Assembly: GCA_902362805.1 (NCBI GenBank)
Contig: CABIXY010000010.1
Span: 1 to 64,000, forward strand
DNA: 64,000 bases
Reading direction: 5' to 3'
DNA from: Eubacteriaceae bacterium
GTDB lineage: Bacteria; Bacillota; Clostridia; Peptostreptococcales; Anaerovoracaceae
In this document: one piece after another, positions 26,993 through 36,274 of the stretch
How positions within the stretch are numbered: position 1 is the first letter of the stretch
Layout of the letters: the number at the start of each line of letters is the position of its first letter
Notes under the pieces: generated by a model
Told to the model about the DNA's origin: nothing
What the model saw: only the letters and a program-made list of their open reading frames with translations
Database searches by the model: none
Translations under genes and position numbers: made by a program

Positions 26993-28318
26993 ATGAGAAG
27001 TTTATTTACCCCTTTAAAAGAGGAAGGGCTCACAACTCTTAGAATCAGGCACGACTTTAAGGACGGCAGTTTCAAACTCTATGTCGCAAAGGAATGGGAA
27101 AAAGAGTTTGATTTCTCAAAGTACAACAAAGAATTCTATCTAGATGGAATTTTCACAGAGAATGCCCGATACTTAAACACGCAACAAGTAAGAGCACTGT
27201 ACAAAAAATACAATCTGGAAGACTATCTGGATGAAATCCTCGATTTGATCAGGCAGGGGCGGCATTTTGGTATCGACGCCTACTACAACGACAAATACGA
27301 TATCCGTTTCATGATGCACGAACACAGCAGACGTCTGGGCGTACTCAATAAAAGTCATGCCATCATGGCTGGCGGTATCCGAAGGCATTTTCCAGAAGAA
27401 GACGAAAAAGAGGTCATTATCGACGGATTAAATCTAGGACGCGGTATGAGTTTTAAAAACATTGCCGGCAGTCTGCCCTTTGGCGGTTGTAAAGCAACAG
27501 TACAAATGCAAGAGCTCGACATGACCAACATGGAGGTCATGGGATTTCTTGCGTATGCCTTGGATAGCACTAGAGACATGACTGGTCCGGATATGAATTT
27601 CCCAACCGAAATGTCTGATGTCATGATAAAGGAAGGCTATTCCGTGCAGTTTACTGGCGGTCCGAATGCCAAAACAGGTGAAACAGGAAAACCGACAGCT
27701 TACGGCGTATATCTGTCCATGAAACAGGCTGTAAAATTTAAAGAAGGCAGCGAAAGCCTGGATGGCAAAAGTATTGCCCTCATCGGTCTAGGTGCTGTCG
27801 GCTGGTATATGGGAGAATATCTCTTGCAGGAAGACGTGACCCTTTATATAGCAGATATAAATCAAAACCGTGCGCAAGAATTTGTCGATACCCATCCTGG
27901 AGCGGATGTACAGACAGTTGATGTAGAAGCAGCTCTTTATATGGAGGTTGACATCGTATGCCCATGTGCAATCGGCGGCATTCTCTACGACGAAAATATC
28001 CCGCAGCTCAAGTGCAAATACATATGGGGGTCTGCCAACAATCAGTTGAAAGCGTCCAGTCAGGAAGAGGAATACAGGCTTGCCAAGCTATTAGACTCAC
28101 AGGATATCTTGTTTCAGTCAGAGTGGTGGCACAATACGGCAGGTGTCATCTGTGGTGCCGAAGAGTATCTCTATAACGGAGATGAAGATTCACTGAAGAA
28201 AAAGGTAGAGGCAATTTTGCCAATAAATACATGGAAAAATCTAAACCGCGCCAAAGAATTAGGTATTACACCTACAGAATCCTGCTACTCCCTTTGTGAC
28301 AGTCTTCTCTACGATTAA
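26993..28318 (+). CDS. Glu/Leu/Phe/Val dehydrogenase family enzyme (paralogue 1)
   Basis: 441 aa. The C-terminal 350 residues align with leucine/phenylalanine dehydrogenases: Lys155 (GMSFKN) and catalytic Lys167 (PFGGCKATV), Asp200 (TGPD), Rossmann GLGAVG (265-270), and the conserved WGSANNQL and HNTAGVICGAEE. The first ~85 residues are an extension not found in leucine dehydrogenase (about 365 aa). It should oxidatively deaminate an L-amino acid with NAD. RBS AAGG before ATG 26993. A close paralogue lies at 36.3-37.6 kb. Substrate unknown. Confidence 0.83.
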   Translation: MRSLFTPLKEEGLTTLRIRHDFKDGSFKLYVAKEWEKEFDFSKYNKEFYLDGIFTENARYLNTQQVRALYKKYNLEDYLDEILDLIRQGRHFGIDAYYNDKYDIRFMMHEHSRRLGVLNKSHAIMAGGIRRHFPEEDEKEVIIDGLNLGRGMSFKNIAGSLPFGGCKATVQMQELDMTNMEVMGFLAYALDSTRDMTGPDMNFPTEMSDVMIKEGYSVQFTGGPNAKTGETGKPTAYGVYLSMKQAVKFKEGSESLDGKSIALIGLGAVGWYMGEYLLQEDVTLYIADINQNRAQEFVDTHPGADVQTVDVEAALYMEVDIVCPCAIGGILYDENIPQLKCKYIWGSANNQLKASSQEEEYRLAKLLDSQDILFQSEWWHNTAGVICGAEEYLYNGDEDSLKKKVEAILPINTWKNLNRAKELGITPTESCYSLCDSLLYD

Positions 28319-28338
28319 TGGATACCACTAATTTGCCC

Positions 28339-28378
28339 ATAAAAGATCCCTGACGATTCATCGCCAGGGATCTTTTAT
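28339..28378. terminator. Bidirectional terminator
   Basis: AAAAGATCCCTG / CAGGGATCTTTT hairpin between the convergent dehydrogenase and mttB-like genes, with A and T tracts on the two sides. Confidence 0.85.
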
Positions 28379-28384
28379 AAGTAT

Positions 28385-29821
28385 TTAAGCTTCCTTATTC
28401 TCTGCTTCCGCTTCCTCTATGATCTTATCAATTGTCTTCACTACGTCTGCGGCAAGCGGCTCAGCTTGGTGATGTTCAAGAATATATCTCACCTTTTCTG
28501 CTGCTTTCATACCATAATCCTTTGCTCCATCGCTTTCCCACGCTTCATAAGATCTGCGCTCCACTAAATCTGCTATCAAATGTTCCTTCTTAAAATACTG
28601 ATAAGTGTGTTTAGTGGAAAGAAAATTACCGCCAGGTCCTACCTCAGCAATGGTGTCCAACCCGATCAGCGCATCGCTGACATCGATACCTTCGGCAATT
28701 CTTTTTGCTATGCCGACCATTTCGTTGCACGCAACAAGGTGTGTTAGGGATCCTGTCAGACCGATATCGATAAATCCGCTATCATGAATCAGATTTCCCC
28801 CGCCTAGTAGTGAAATCAGAATTCCAAACATTCCCTCCATACCAGCTTGTGCGTCAACTGTCTTTGCCTCTGTGGCTCCCGCCAAATCAAAGCCCGGTAT
28901 TCCTAGATATCTTGTAATTTCATTAGATGCGCTTTCTAGCATGTTACCTTCTGGCGTACCATATGGAGCCTGCATGGTCTTCATATCCAACGGACTTGCT
29001 CCAACACCACCGATAAAAGGTGCACCCGGTGCTGTCAGTTGATGAATGACAAGGCCCGTCAAAGACTCTGCAAAACCTATTGTCAAACAGCCTGCCACGC
29101 TGGTCGGCCCCGCTGCACCCATGATAATTCCCGGTGTATAAACACAAGGGACATAATGTTCTGCAGCTGTCATCAGCTTTTCAATAGCATCTTTAGTGTG
29201 GGTCAAAGGCGTTGTCGGTTCACTATATACAATTAGGAAAGGCCTTTCTTTAAAAGCCTCCGCCCCGCCTGCAACGGCTTCACACATTTCAAAGATTCTC
29301 TCCAGATTTTTCTTTGTAAAGGCCCAAGTAGCAATTGGCTTCGTTGTATTGCGAAGCATTGCATCAACTTCATGAAGGTCAGCCAGTTTTTCAGTCTGAT
29401 CGCCAATCATAACCAAAGACATGGCAAAATCCATATGCTCTAAGGCATCCACGACTTTTGCCGTATTCGCAGCGTCTTCTTTACGAGAAAGTCTCCGCTC
29501 TCCAGTTTGTGGGTCAATAAAATTACAGCAGGTAGGCCCTGATCCGAAATAAGAATTTCTATCTCCCAGCAACATGGTTTCTTTCCCCCGTCTATCATAA
29601 ATCCGAACCATCTCAGGCGCTGACTCAATGCACTCCTCTACTAAAGTTCTAGGGATTTTTACCCGGATACCATCGACAACACAGCCAGCGGTCTGCAAAA
29701 GTTCCACTGCTTTGGGACAGTGAATATCTGCACCAACAGTTTCCATGACAGTGTACACGGCCTCCATGATTTTTTTAATCTTCTCTTCCCCTAGGAATGT
29801 AAGCTTTATATTACTTTTCAT
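28385..29821 (-). CDS. MttB-family methylamine/betaine methyltransferase (non-pyrrolysine)
   Basis: 478 aa TIM-barrel protein of the trimethylamine methyltransferase family: GLTGSLTHLVACNEM, AGATEAKTVDAQAGMEGMFG and the glycine-rich PFIGGVGASPLDMK are recognisable. The frame has no in-frame TAG, so it is a non-pyrrolysine member. Such members (for example MtgB, MtpB, MtcB, MtyB) demethylate quaternary amines, passing the methyl group to a corrinoid protein. It overlaps the upstream BCCT transporter gene by 11 nt. No corrinoid protein or corrinoid:THF methyltransferase gene is nearby. The specific amine cannot be assigned. Confidence 0.83.
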   Translation of the reverse strand: MKSNIKLTFLGEEKIKKIMEAVYTVMETVGADIHCPKAVELLQTAGCVVDGIRVKIPRTLVEECIESAPEMVRIYDRRGKETMLLGDRNSYFGSGPTCCNFIDPQTGERRLSRKEDAANTAKVVDALEHMDFAMSLVMIGDQTEKLADLHEVDAMLRNTTKPIATWAFTKKNLERIFEMCEAVAGGAEAFKERPFLIVYSEPTTPLTHTKDAIEKLMTAAEHYVPCVYTPGIIMGAAGPTSVAGCLTIGFAESLTGLVIHQLTAPGAPFIGGVGASPLDMKTMQAPYGTPEGNMLESASNEITRYLGIPGFDLAGATEAKTVDAQAGMEGMFGILISLLGGGNLIHDSGFIDIGLTGSLTHLVACNEMVGIAKRIAEGIDVSDALIGLDTIAEVGPGGNFLSTKHTYQYFKKEHLIADLVERRSYEAWESDGAKDYGMKAAEKVRYILEHHQAEPLAADVVKTIDKIIEEAEAENKEA

Positions 29822-31349
29822 TTTTCTTTTCCTCCTGCAGAATTCTATTCATTCCTCTAATACTGGAGAAGAGGAATATGATGACAATGAATAATATCGG
29901 AAAGGTTGCCAGTGTCGCCAGCATCTTTGTACCATCTACCCCGGCAAAGCAGATCATAACCCAGGCCAATGTACCCATGATAATTCCCCACATCACTTTC
30001 TGATACAGCGGCGGCTCATTGTCTTCAACGGCAAACCCCGAGGTGGTTAATATTGCAATACTGGAGGTCATTGAGTCGGCCGTGGTGATAAATGATATGA
30101 TAATAATAATTAGAAATACCACGATTAAAATACTCCCTAGTGGTAACCCTTTAAAAAATTCAAATACTGCTGATTCCAAGCCTTTCACATTTAAGGCATC
30201 AGCGATGTCCACAGTGCCTGAAAGCTGCATGTTTATGGCCGTACCACCAAAGATGGTAAACCATAAGATACCGAAAATTGCTGGTGCAATCATATTGACC
30301 AGCAGAAACTCCTTAATCGTCCGTCCATAAGATATCCTAGTCAAAAAGATTCCCGCAACCGGGGCGTAAGAGAACCATACGGCCCAATAGAAAACAGTCC
30401 ACCAATCCGCCCAATCCTCTCCTTTATGGTCTACGCCTAAATAAGTATGTAGGTGGAAAAAGTTCTGTATATATTCCCCTGTTCCCTGCACGCCCAACTT
30501 CAAAATATATGAAGTTGGACCGACAATCAAGATAAAGATCATCACGATAAGGTACAACTTCACATTTTGGCTGGACAACCAGTTCATTCCTTTATCCAGA
30601 CCCGTTGCAGAGGAGATGGTGAACGCAATGACAATCCCTGCGGCTACGAGAAGCCAGACAAAGGTAGAAGGTTCTATGGGAGATATGTATCCAAAGCCCG
30701 ATGTGATCTGCATAATTCCCTGCCCCATAGATGTGGCAATTCCTCCTGCCAAAGCGAACACACATAGCGCATCAATCAATTTTGCAATATTACCTTTGCT
30801 CATTTTTTCCCCTAATAGAAAATACAAGCCCGAGCCAATGGTCATATTCTGCTTATAGTTATATACAGCAAGCCCAATTGGAATTGCTGCTATAATATAA
30901 ATTGCATAAATAGTAAAAGTCCAATGCAGATATGTATTGGACATAGAAAACATCACTGCCTCTCCAGAAAACGCCTCAATTTCTTCAGCTGGTGCAGACA
31001 ATAACTGAATCGGCTCAGCGACACCCCAAAACACAATGCCAATACCGATGCTAGAGCACAGAGACATGGTGAACCACTGCCAAATTGAAAACTTAGGTTT
31101 TGCGTCCCTGCCTCCAAATCTGATATTTCGCCAAGGACTGCAGAGTGCAATGATTAAGATGACTACACAGGCCAGTGCGACTAGTAAATATAACCAATCA
31201 AACCAATGTGCAATCCACCCATAGGCAGCGTTTACAGCTTTGGTAAACGCCGAATTATTCACCAGACTCAAAATTAGAGCGCCGACTAAGACAATAAACG
31301 GAGGCCAAAAGACCACATGGTTTATCCTGTTCTTTTTCTTCCCATTCAT
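29811..31349 (-). CDS. BCCT-family betaine/carnitine/choline transporter
   Basis: 512 aa from ATG 31349 (MNGKKKNRINHVVFWPP), chosen for the AAGGAA site; a longer frame upstream lacks one. About 12 helices. BCCT signature with Trp-rich helix 8 (GEDWADWWTVFYWAVWFSYA, then PVAGIFLTRISYGRTI) and GIGIVFWGVAEPIQLLSAP. Imports quaternary-ammonium compounds. First gene of a two-gene operon with the MttB homologue, so its substrate is very likely the MttB substrate. Confidence 0.9.
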   Translation of the reverse strand: MNGKKKNRINHVVFWPPFIVLVGALILSLVNNSAFTKAVNAAYGWIAHWFDWLYLLVALACVVILIIALCSPWRNIRFGGRDAKPKFSIWQWFTMSLCSSIGIGIVFWGVAEPIQLLSAPAEEIEAFSGEAVMFSMSNTYLHWTFTIYAIYIIAAIPIGLAVYNYKQNMTIGSGLYFLLGEKMSKGNIAKLIDALCVFALAGGIATSMGQGIMQITSGFGYISPIEPSTFVWLLVAAGIVIAFTISSATGLDKGMNWLSSQNVKLYLIVMIFILIVGPTSYILKLGVQGTGEYIQNFFHLHTYLGVDHKGEDWADWWTVFYWAVWFSYAPVAGIFLTRISYGRTIKEFLLVNMIAPAIFGILWFTIFGGTAINMQLSGTVDIADALNVKGLESAVFEFFKGLPLGSILIVVFLIIIIISFITTADSMTSSIAILTTSGFAVEDNEPPLYQKVMWGIIMGTLAWVMICFAGVDGTKMLATLATFPILFIVIIFLFSSIRGMNRILQEEKKNEK

Positions 31350-31460
31350 TTTTCCATTCCTTTTTTCTTTCCATATAGACAGCCTGCTTATATGGACTTT
31401 CAGTTTGTCTTTATTAAATAGACAAACTTTTGTATACGGTTTGAAGATTAACAATTATAC

Positions 31461-31516
31461 ATCGTGCACAATCGATTATGTATATAAAATATACTCCCCT
31501 ATTCGCAAATTGTCAA
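31461..31516 (-). promoter_or_regulatory. Promoter and GTGCAC operator of the BCCT-MttB operon
   Basis: On the minus strand -35 TTGACA (plus 31511-31516) and -10 TATATT (plus 31488-31493), 17-bp spacer. ATTGTGCACGAT is centred just after the -10 (plus 31461-31472), where a bound repressor would block transcription. TATTCGCAAATT is also repeated around the -35. Confidence 0.62.
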
Positions 31517-31545
31517 CTTCTATTCGCAAATTTTCTGATAATTTT

Positions 31546-32313
31546 TTACTGCTTCCTCTGAAAGGCTCTGACTGACAGGACATAAAACGCCGCCAACAGA
31601 AACACGCACCACAACATGGCAGTCAGCGTGATATCCGCCTGCAGTGCTTTTCCCTGCAGGGCATCCCGCAAGGTGTCGATAATCGGTGTCATAGGCTGGT
31701 GCTCGGCAAAAATCCGCAAAACCTGCGGCATCGTATCTGTCGGAACAAAACCAGAGCTTATGTATGGCAGGACGATGGCGAATACAGAAAAGGCGCCTGC
31801 CCCTTCTGGGCTTTTGGCGATGATGCCAAAGAAGATGGAACACCACGAAATTGTCTGGATATATAGACAGAGGATCAGTATCGCCACCAGCCAGCCTGCA
31901 AAATTCGCTTCTGGCCTAAAACCGACAAGAAAAGCAACCGCCACTACCAGCGCAGTCGTCAGTCCGTTTCTAGCAAAGGATTCCCAAAGATGACCGGATA
32001 ATATAGCGGATTTTTTGATAGGCATCGTGCAGAAGCGATCAATGATGCCCGTCTTTATATCGGTGCTTACACTGATTGCCGTGGTCGTCGCACACTGTCC
32101 CAAGCTCTGCAGTATAATGCCTGGAACAATATAGTTGACGTAAGAGGTACTGCCTACGTTCATTGCTCCGCCGAGAACATAGACGAAGAGAATCATCATC
32201 AGTACAGGTGCTACAAAGCTGGTCAAAATCATATCGGGATTTCGTTTCGTTAATAATAAACATCGACCGGTCATGGTTTTTGTATCGTAAAACGAGCTAA
32301 CAAGTTTCTTCAT
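31546..32313 (-). CDS. ABC-2 type exporter permease
   Basis: 255 aa with six helices and the DrrB/NodJ pattern: MILTSFVAPVLMMILFVYVLGG, YVNYIVPGIILQSLGQ, and DRFCTMPIKKSAILSGHLW in the coupling-helix region. Forms the membrane part of a drug or lipid exporter with the ATPase encoded immediately upstream (17-nt overlap). TetR-controlled by context. Confidence 0.87.
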   Translation of the reverse strand: MKKLVSSFYDTKTMTGRCLLLTKRNPDMILTSFVAPVLMMILFVYVLGGAMNVGSTSYVNYIVPGIILQSLGQCATTTAISVSTDIKTGIIDRFCTMPIKKSAILSGHLWESFARNGLTTALVVAVAFLVGFRPEANFAGWLVAILILCLYIQTISWCSIFFGIIAKSPEGAGAFSVFAIVLPYISSGFVPTDTMPQVLRIFAEHQPMTPIIDTLRDALQGKALQADITLTAMLWCVFLLAAFYVLSVRAFQRKQ

Positions 32314-33253
32314 TTTTTATACCTTCCTTTTCTCCAATCAGCGTTAAAAAGACATCCTCAAGGGTGGGCTGCTTCTGCGTGAATTCTTTGATTCCTCCCC
32401 CGTTAGAAGCAAACTTCTGGAACAGCTGGGACAGCATATTTGCTGTTCCGTCAGTATAGATTGTCAGCTTATTCTCTTCCTGCGTCTCCATCGTTTCAAA
32501 TTCACTGACAAGCCTGCAAGCCCGCGCAAAGTCTTCTTCATCGGCAAAGGTGAACTCTGCCACACCTTGGGGAAGCATGTTTTTCAGTTCTCGTGCCGTT
32601 CCCTCGACGAGGATAGACCCTTTGTCCAGAATGCCGATTTTATCGGCTAACTGCTCAGCTTCCTCCAAATATTGTGTAGTTAAAAAGATCGTCACCCCGG
32701 AATCTTTCAGTTCCCGAATAATCTTCCACATGCTATGACGGCTTTGCGGATCAAGACCCGTTGTCGGTTCGTCTAAGAAGATCATCTCAGGTCTGTTGAC
32801 CAAACTCATGGCGATATCCAATTTTCTCTTCATTCCTCCAGAATAGGTCGATACAAAACGATTAGCGGAATCCGTCAAGTTGAAATAGGCTAACAGTTCG
32901 TCAGCTCTCTCTTTTGGACCTGCGATATGATTGAGTTTTCCTATCAGCAATAGGTTCTCTCGACCGGTCAGCGATTCGTCCACGCTTGCAAACTGCCCTG
33001 TCAAGCTGATCACTTCCCGCACTTTTTCCGGCTCTCTTATCACATCATGACCACTTACCCGCAATTCCCCTACATCCGGTCTTAGCAATGTCGTCAGCAT
33101 CTTGGTGGTCGTCGTTTTCCCTGCGCCGTTGGAGCCCAAAAGAGAGTAAACTGTTCCCCGCTCCACCTCAAAGTTCACATCTGTTAACACTGATTTGTCT
33201 TGATAACTTTTATACAGCCCTTTTACAGAAATAGCTCGATCTGTCTTTTTCAT
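32297..33253 (-). CDS. DrrA-type ABC exporter ATPase
   Basis: 318 aa from ATG 33253, selected because AAGGAGGATG lies just upstream. Walker A LLGSNGAGKTTT, signature TYSGGMKRKLDIAMSL, Walker B MIFLDEPTTGLD, and the C-terminal DrrA extension (about 215-318). Partner of the overlapping ABC-2 permease. Belongs to the daunorubicin-resistance class of antibiotic/lipid exporters. Confidence 0.9.
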   Translation of the reverse strand: MKKTDRAISVKGLYKSYQDKSVLTDVNFEVERGTVYSLLGSNGAGKTTTTKMLTTLLRPDVGELRVSGHDVIREPEKVREVISLTGQFASVDESLTGRENLLLIGKLNHIAGPKERADELLAYFNLTDSANRFVSTYSGGMKRKLDIAMSLVNRPEMIFLDEPTTGLDPQSRHSMWKIIRELKDSGVTIFLTTQYLEEAEQLADKIGILDKGSILVEGTARELKNMLPQGVAEFTFADEEDFARACRLVSEFETMETQEENKLTIYTDGTANMLSQLFQKFASNGGGIKEFTQKQPTLEDVFLTLIGEKEGIKNEETC

Positions 33254-33313
33254 AATCATCCTCCTTTTTATATACATGGTGTCTGTATGTATTTTGATGA
33301 AAAAAATGCCCTT

Positions 33314-33340
33314 GCCCTCCTCGTTCATGTTGCGAGGAGG
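33314..33340 (-). terminator. Terminator after the TetR gene
   Basis: CCCTCCTCG / CGAGGAGGG arms; on the minus strand a run of seven T follows 9 nt later. It separates the TetR gene from the exporter genes and may attenuate read-through. Confidence 0.5.
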
Positions 33341-33362
33341 GTTTCCGGGAATCTCATTGCTT

Positions 33363-34010
33363 CTATTCTATTGTAAGGCGCTCCACTTGCTGTAAAGACC
33401 CCTGTAGGATTTCTTCATCAATGATGGGAATTCCCATGCCCTCAAATAATTCTTTGACGAAGTAAAGCTTCTCTGCCAGTTCTTCTTTGCTGCATGGAAA
33501 AATGGAAGGAATCATCCATACGTCTACAATCATCGTAAAAAAACTAGCTAGGGCTTTCGGGTATTTTACGTCTTTAATGGAGCCATCCTCTATGGCTTCT
33601 TGAAAAAGCTCCTCAAAATACGCTGCGGTTACATTCTGCTGATTCTGCAAAAAATCAGCTAAAATCCGCGGATTATTTAGCAAGTGAATAGACATGGCGT
33701 TCACTTCCTGCATTTCCTGGTTTTGAAACTGCAGTTTGATGACTTTCTTCATCTTTTCCAGACCGGTCAGATCTTTTTCCTTTTTCACCTTTTCAAAAGG
33801 GTTATTATCAAAGAACATTTTGTCCCCTAAGGCGTCGAGAACCTCTTCTTTTGACTTAAAGTGATGATAAAAAGCCCCCCTTGTCAATCCTCCGAGATGA
33901 TCTACGATATCTAAGACCGTCGTCTCCTCATACCCTTTCTCAAGAAAGAGCTTCAGAGAAGCATCCAGTATTTTCTGCACTGTTTCTTCCGGATATTTAT
34001 TGCGCGGCAT
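33363..34010 (-). CDS. TetR/AcrR-family regulator
   Basis: 215 aa from ATG 34010 (MPRNKYPEETVQKILDASLK), with a GAGGAGGTG site. TetR helix-turn-helix ETTVLDIVDHLGGLTRGAFY followed by YHHFKSKEEVLDALG; C-terminal ligand domain of the AcrR type. Upstream of, and in line with, the ABC-2 exporter genes; expected to repress itself and them until an exported compound binds. Confidence 0.88.
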   Translation of the reverse strand: MPRNKYPEETVQKILDASLKLFLEKGYEETTVLDIVDHLGGLTRGAFYHHFKSKEEVLDALGDKMFFDNNPFEKVKKEKDLTGLEKMKKVIKLQFQNQEMQEVNAMSIHLLNNPRILADFLQNQQNVTAAYFEELFQEAIEDGSIKDVKYPKALASFFTMIVDVWMIPSIFPCSKEELAEKLYFVKELFEGMGIPIIDEEILQGSLQQVERLTIE

Positions 34011-34025
34011 CTCGCACCTCCTCAA

Positions 34026-34080
34026 ATACATACACCGTGTTTGTAAATACAAATATAACATGTACTGTGTATGTTGTCAA
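34026..34080 (-). promoter_or_regulatory. TetR gene promoter with operator-like repeats
   Basis: Minus-strand -35 TTGACA (plus 34075-34080) and -10 TATATT (plus 34052-34057), 17-bp spacer. CATACACAGTACATGT lies in the spacer, and AATACATACACCGTGTTTG lies downstream. A related AATACATACA...CCATGTATA occurs in the exporter leader near 33272-33296, consistent with one regulator for both. Confidence 0.48.
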
Positions 34081-34157
34081 CAAAAGTGCCATCGAAAATC
34101 TAGTTAACTTTATCTGCCAAATAGTGTATAATTGTAGTGAAACAGGGAGGGACAGAT

Positions 34158-34793
34158 ATGACGGCAATTACAAAGACCAGCATGAAAGACCAGGTTTACC
34201 AAATCATTAAAGAGAAAATCTTCTCGCTGGAGTACGACTTCGGCGACACGATCAATATTTCTGCGCTGAGCAACGAGCTGGGCGTCAGCAACACGCCGAT
34301 TCGCGAGGCGCTTTCTCGTTTAGAGGTGGAAGGTCTGGTGACTTCCACGCTGAATTCCAAAGTCCAAGTCATCGATATCACCGAGGATTTATATAAAGAT
34401 ATCGATCATACCTTTTTTTCCATTATTTCCGGCTGCTACACCACGTGCTATTTAGAGGATAGAATCGAATATCTTTTAGAGTTGATGGATAACGCGATTC
34501 TCGCACAGGAGCGCGCTCTCAAGGAGCGGGAATATATGAATTACGCATTTAAGGCTATCGAGTTTGATCGATGCTTTGTCGCCGCGACAGGCAACGATTA
34601 TCTGCTCAACACATTCGATACCAAGTCCCCGATTCTTTATCTACTGACCCGCTACACCCACCAGCATCCTGAACCTAACCGGGAATTCAATCTGGGTGAG
34701 CACCAGCAGATTCTCGATGCGGTCAGGAAGAACAACTTCATGGGAGCCCAGAAACTCATCTATATTCATTACGACAAACATTTTGAATACTAA
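34158..34793 (+). CDS. GntR-family regulator (FadR-like, paralogue 2)
   Basis: 211 aa from ATG 34158, preceded by AGGGAGGG. Winged helix MKDQVYQIIKEKIFSLEYDF, ALSNELGVSNTPIREALSRL, EVEGLVTSTLNSKVQV; C-terminal helical ligand domain shortened to about 130 residues. Closest to the GntR at 39.6 kb. Convergent with the NSS transporter gene and beyond it the second amino-acid dehydrogenase, its presumed targets. Confidence 0.85.
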   Translation: MTAITKTSMKDQVYQIIKEKIFSLEYDFGDTINISALSNELGVSNTPIREALSRLEVEGLVTSTLNSKVQVIDITEDLYKDIDHTFFSIISGCYTTCYLEDRIEYLLELMDNAILAQERALKEREYMNYAFKAIEFDRCFVAATGNDYLLNTFDTKSPILYLLTRYTHQHPEPNREFNLGEHQQILDAVRKNNFMGAQKLIYIHYDKHFEY

Positions 34794-34827
34794 AAATATG
34801 TCCTTCAGACGATATTTTTATGTGATA

Positions 34828-34870
34828 AAAGAACACTGTCAGACGAATTCGTCCGGCAGTGTTCTTCTAT
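34828..34870 (+). terminator. Terminator after GntR paralogue 2
   Basis: GAACACTGtCaGAC / GTCcGgCAGTGTTC hairpin followed by TTCTATTT. Confidence 0.7.
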
Positions 34871-34952
34871 TTCAAAGTGCTGCAAACAGCACTTCACTTG
34901 CAAGCAATGAATTGCTCTTGCGGCAAGCATCCATGTAATGCCGCCATTGATG

Positions 34953-36260
34953 TTATAGAAAATTACCGATGAAAATGATCAGTATTGCTACTGGACACAG
35001 ATATTTGACTGAAATCCTCAGCCAGGTGCGCTGGACTTTGTTTTGTACGTTGATAGAATCGAGGAAGTTGTCAATTCCCCAAATCCACCCTACAAAGATA
35101 GAAATCAGCAGCCCGCTGACGACCAGCAGATAATTACTGGTAATGACGTCCACGGTGTCCAGGAAGCCTGGAATCAGAATAGAGCAGCTGCCGATGACCA
35201 CGGCGAACGCCATGACAATGGCGACAGCTTTCTTCCTATTTATGTGAAAGCCATCCATGACCACTGCTACGATGGCTTCACCGATGCCGATGGCAGAAGA
35301 CAGTGCGGCAAAGTAGAAGCCTACATAGAACAAAGTACCGATGATTCTCCCGCCAGAAATATAATTGAAGACATTTGGCAAAGTGATCATAGTCAGGCCG
35401 ACGCCTGCCCCTGGTTCTAAACCGAAAGCAAATACCATCGGGAAGATCATCAGTCCGGCGGCGATTCCGGCTGCTACGATGGAAGTGCTGACGATTGCAG
35501 CCTGCTTCAATATATTTTCCTTCTTATTTTTGATATAGCTACCAAAGATCATGGAGGCCAACATGCCAATGCCGATGGCAAAGAATGCCTGCCCCACTGC
35601 CGAGGTTACAGCGTCAAAAGAAAATGTGCTTATATCCGGCTTGAACATGTATGCCAGCCCTTTTGACGCCCCTTCCACGTTGAGGCCGATTACGATGCAT
35701 ACCACCATGATGACAGCCAATGCCGGCAACAGGAACTTATTCACCTTCTCCACGCCCTTCTGCACGCCGCCGCTGATGATGACAGCGATGATCACCCAGT
35801 TGACGACGGCAAAGAGAAACATAGTTTTGGGATCGCTGGTCAGTGCCGCAAAAGAGTCTGCGATGCCTGCCGCATCCATACCAGAAAAGAAACCCGTCGC
35901 CGTCCTCCAGATATAGGCCAGAACCCATACATAGATAGGAACGGTATAGCAGAAGACCAGCAGTGCCACCAGAATATGGAGATAGCTGGAAGTGTACCAT
36001 TTTGTTCCCGGCCTCAGAGTCTGGTAAGCGCCGACTGCGGTTTTCTGCGTTACGTAACCCATGGAAATCTCCGCTGTCAAAAGGGGAATTCCGATCAGCA
36101 CGATGACCAGTACGTAGGTGATGATAAACAGCGCGCCACCGTTGGTTCCGCACACATATGGAAAACGCCAGAGGCTCCCTACGCCTACAGCAAAACCGAT
36201 GGTTGTGAGGAGAAAGCCCAGAATCGAGCTGAATCCCTCGTTTTGTTTTTTCTCTGACAT
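34953..36260 (-). CDS. Neurotransmitter:sodium symporter (NSS) family transporter, copy 1
   Basis: 435 aa from the second of two ATGs (36260), matching the start of its paralogue and the GGAGG spacing. About 11 helices as in bacterial NSS proteins. The sodium/substrate core of helix 1 is GFAVGVGSLWRFPYVCGTNG; AALSSAIGIGEAIVAV belongs to the helix-8 region. Sodium-coupled amino-acid uptake. It follows the second amino-acid dehydrogenase gene by 11 bp, so importer and catabolic enzyme form an operon. Nearly identical along its length to the copy at 38.1-39.4 kb. Confidence 0.9.
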   Translation of the reverse strand: MSEKKQNEGFSSILGFLLTTIGFAVGVGSLWRFPYVCGTNGGALFIITYVLVIVLIGIPLLTAEISMGYVTQKTAVGAYQTLRPGTKWYTSSYLHILVALLVFCYTVPIYVWVLAYIWRTATGFFSGMDAAGIADSFAALTSDPKTMFLFAVVNWVIIAVIISGGVQKGVEKVNKFLLPALAVIMVVCIVIGLNVEGASKGLAYMFKPDISTFSFDAVTSAVGQAFFAIGIGMLASMIFGSYIKNKKENILKQAAIVSTSIVAAGIAAGLMIFPMVFAFGLEPGAGVGLTMITLPNVFNYISGGRIIGTLFYVGFYFAALSSAIGIGEAIVAVVMDGFHINRKKAVAIVMAFAVVIGSCSILIPGFLDTVDVITSNYLLVVSGLLISIFVGWIWGIDNFLDSINVQNKVQRTWLRISVKYLCPVAILIIFIGNFL

Positions 36261-36274
36261 CATGTCCTCCCCGG

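Noticed and set aside
28385..29821. Pyrrolysine-containing trimethylamine methyltransferase
   Set aside because: The reading frame is open with no internal TAG, so it cannot encode pyrrolysine by amber read-through.
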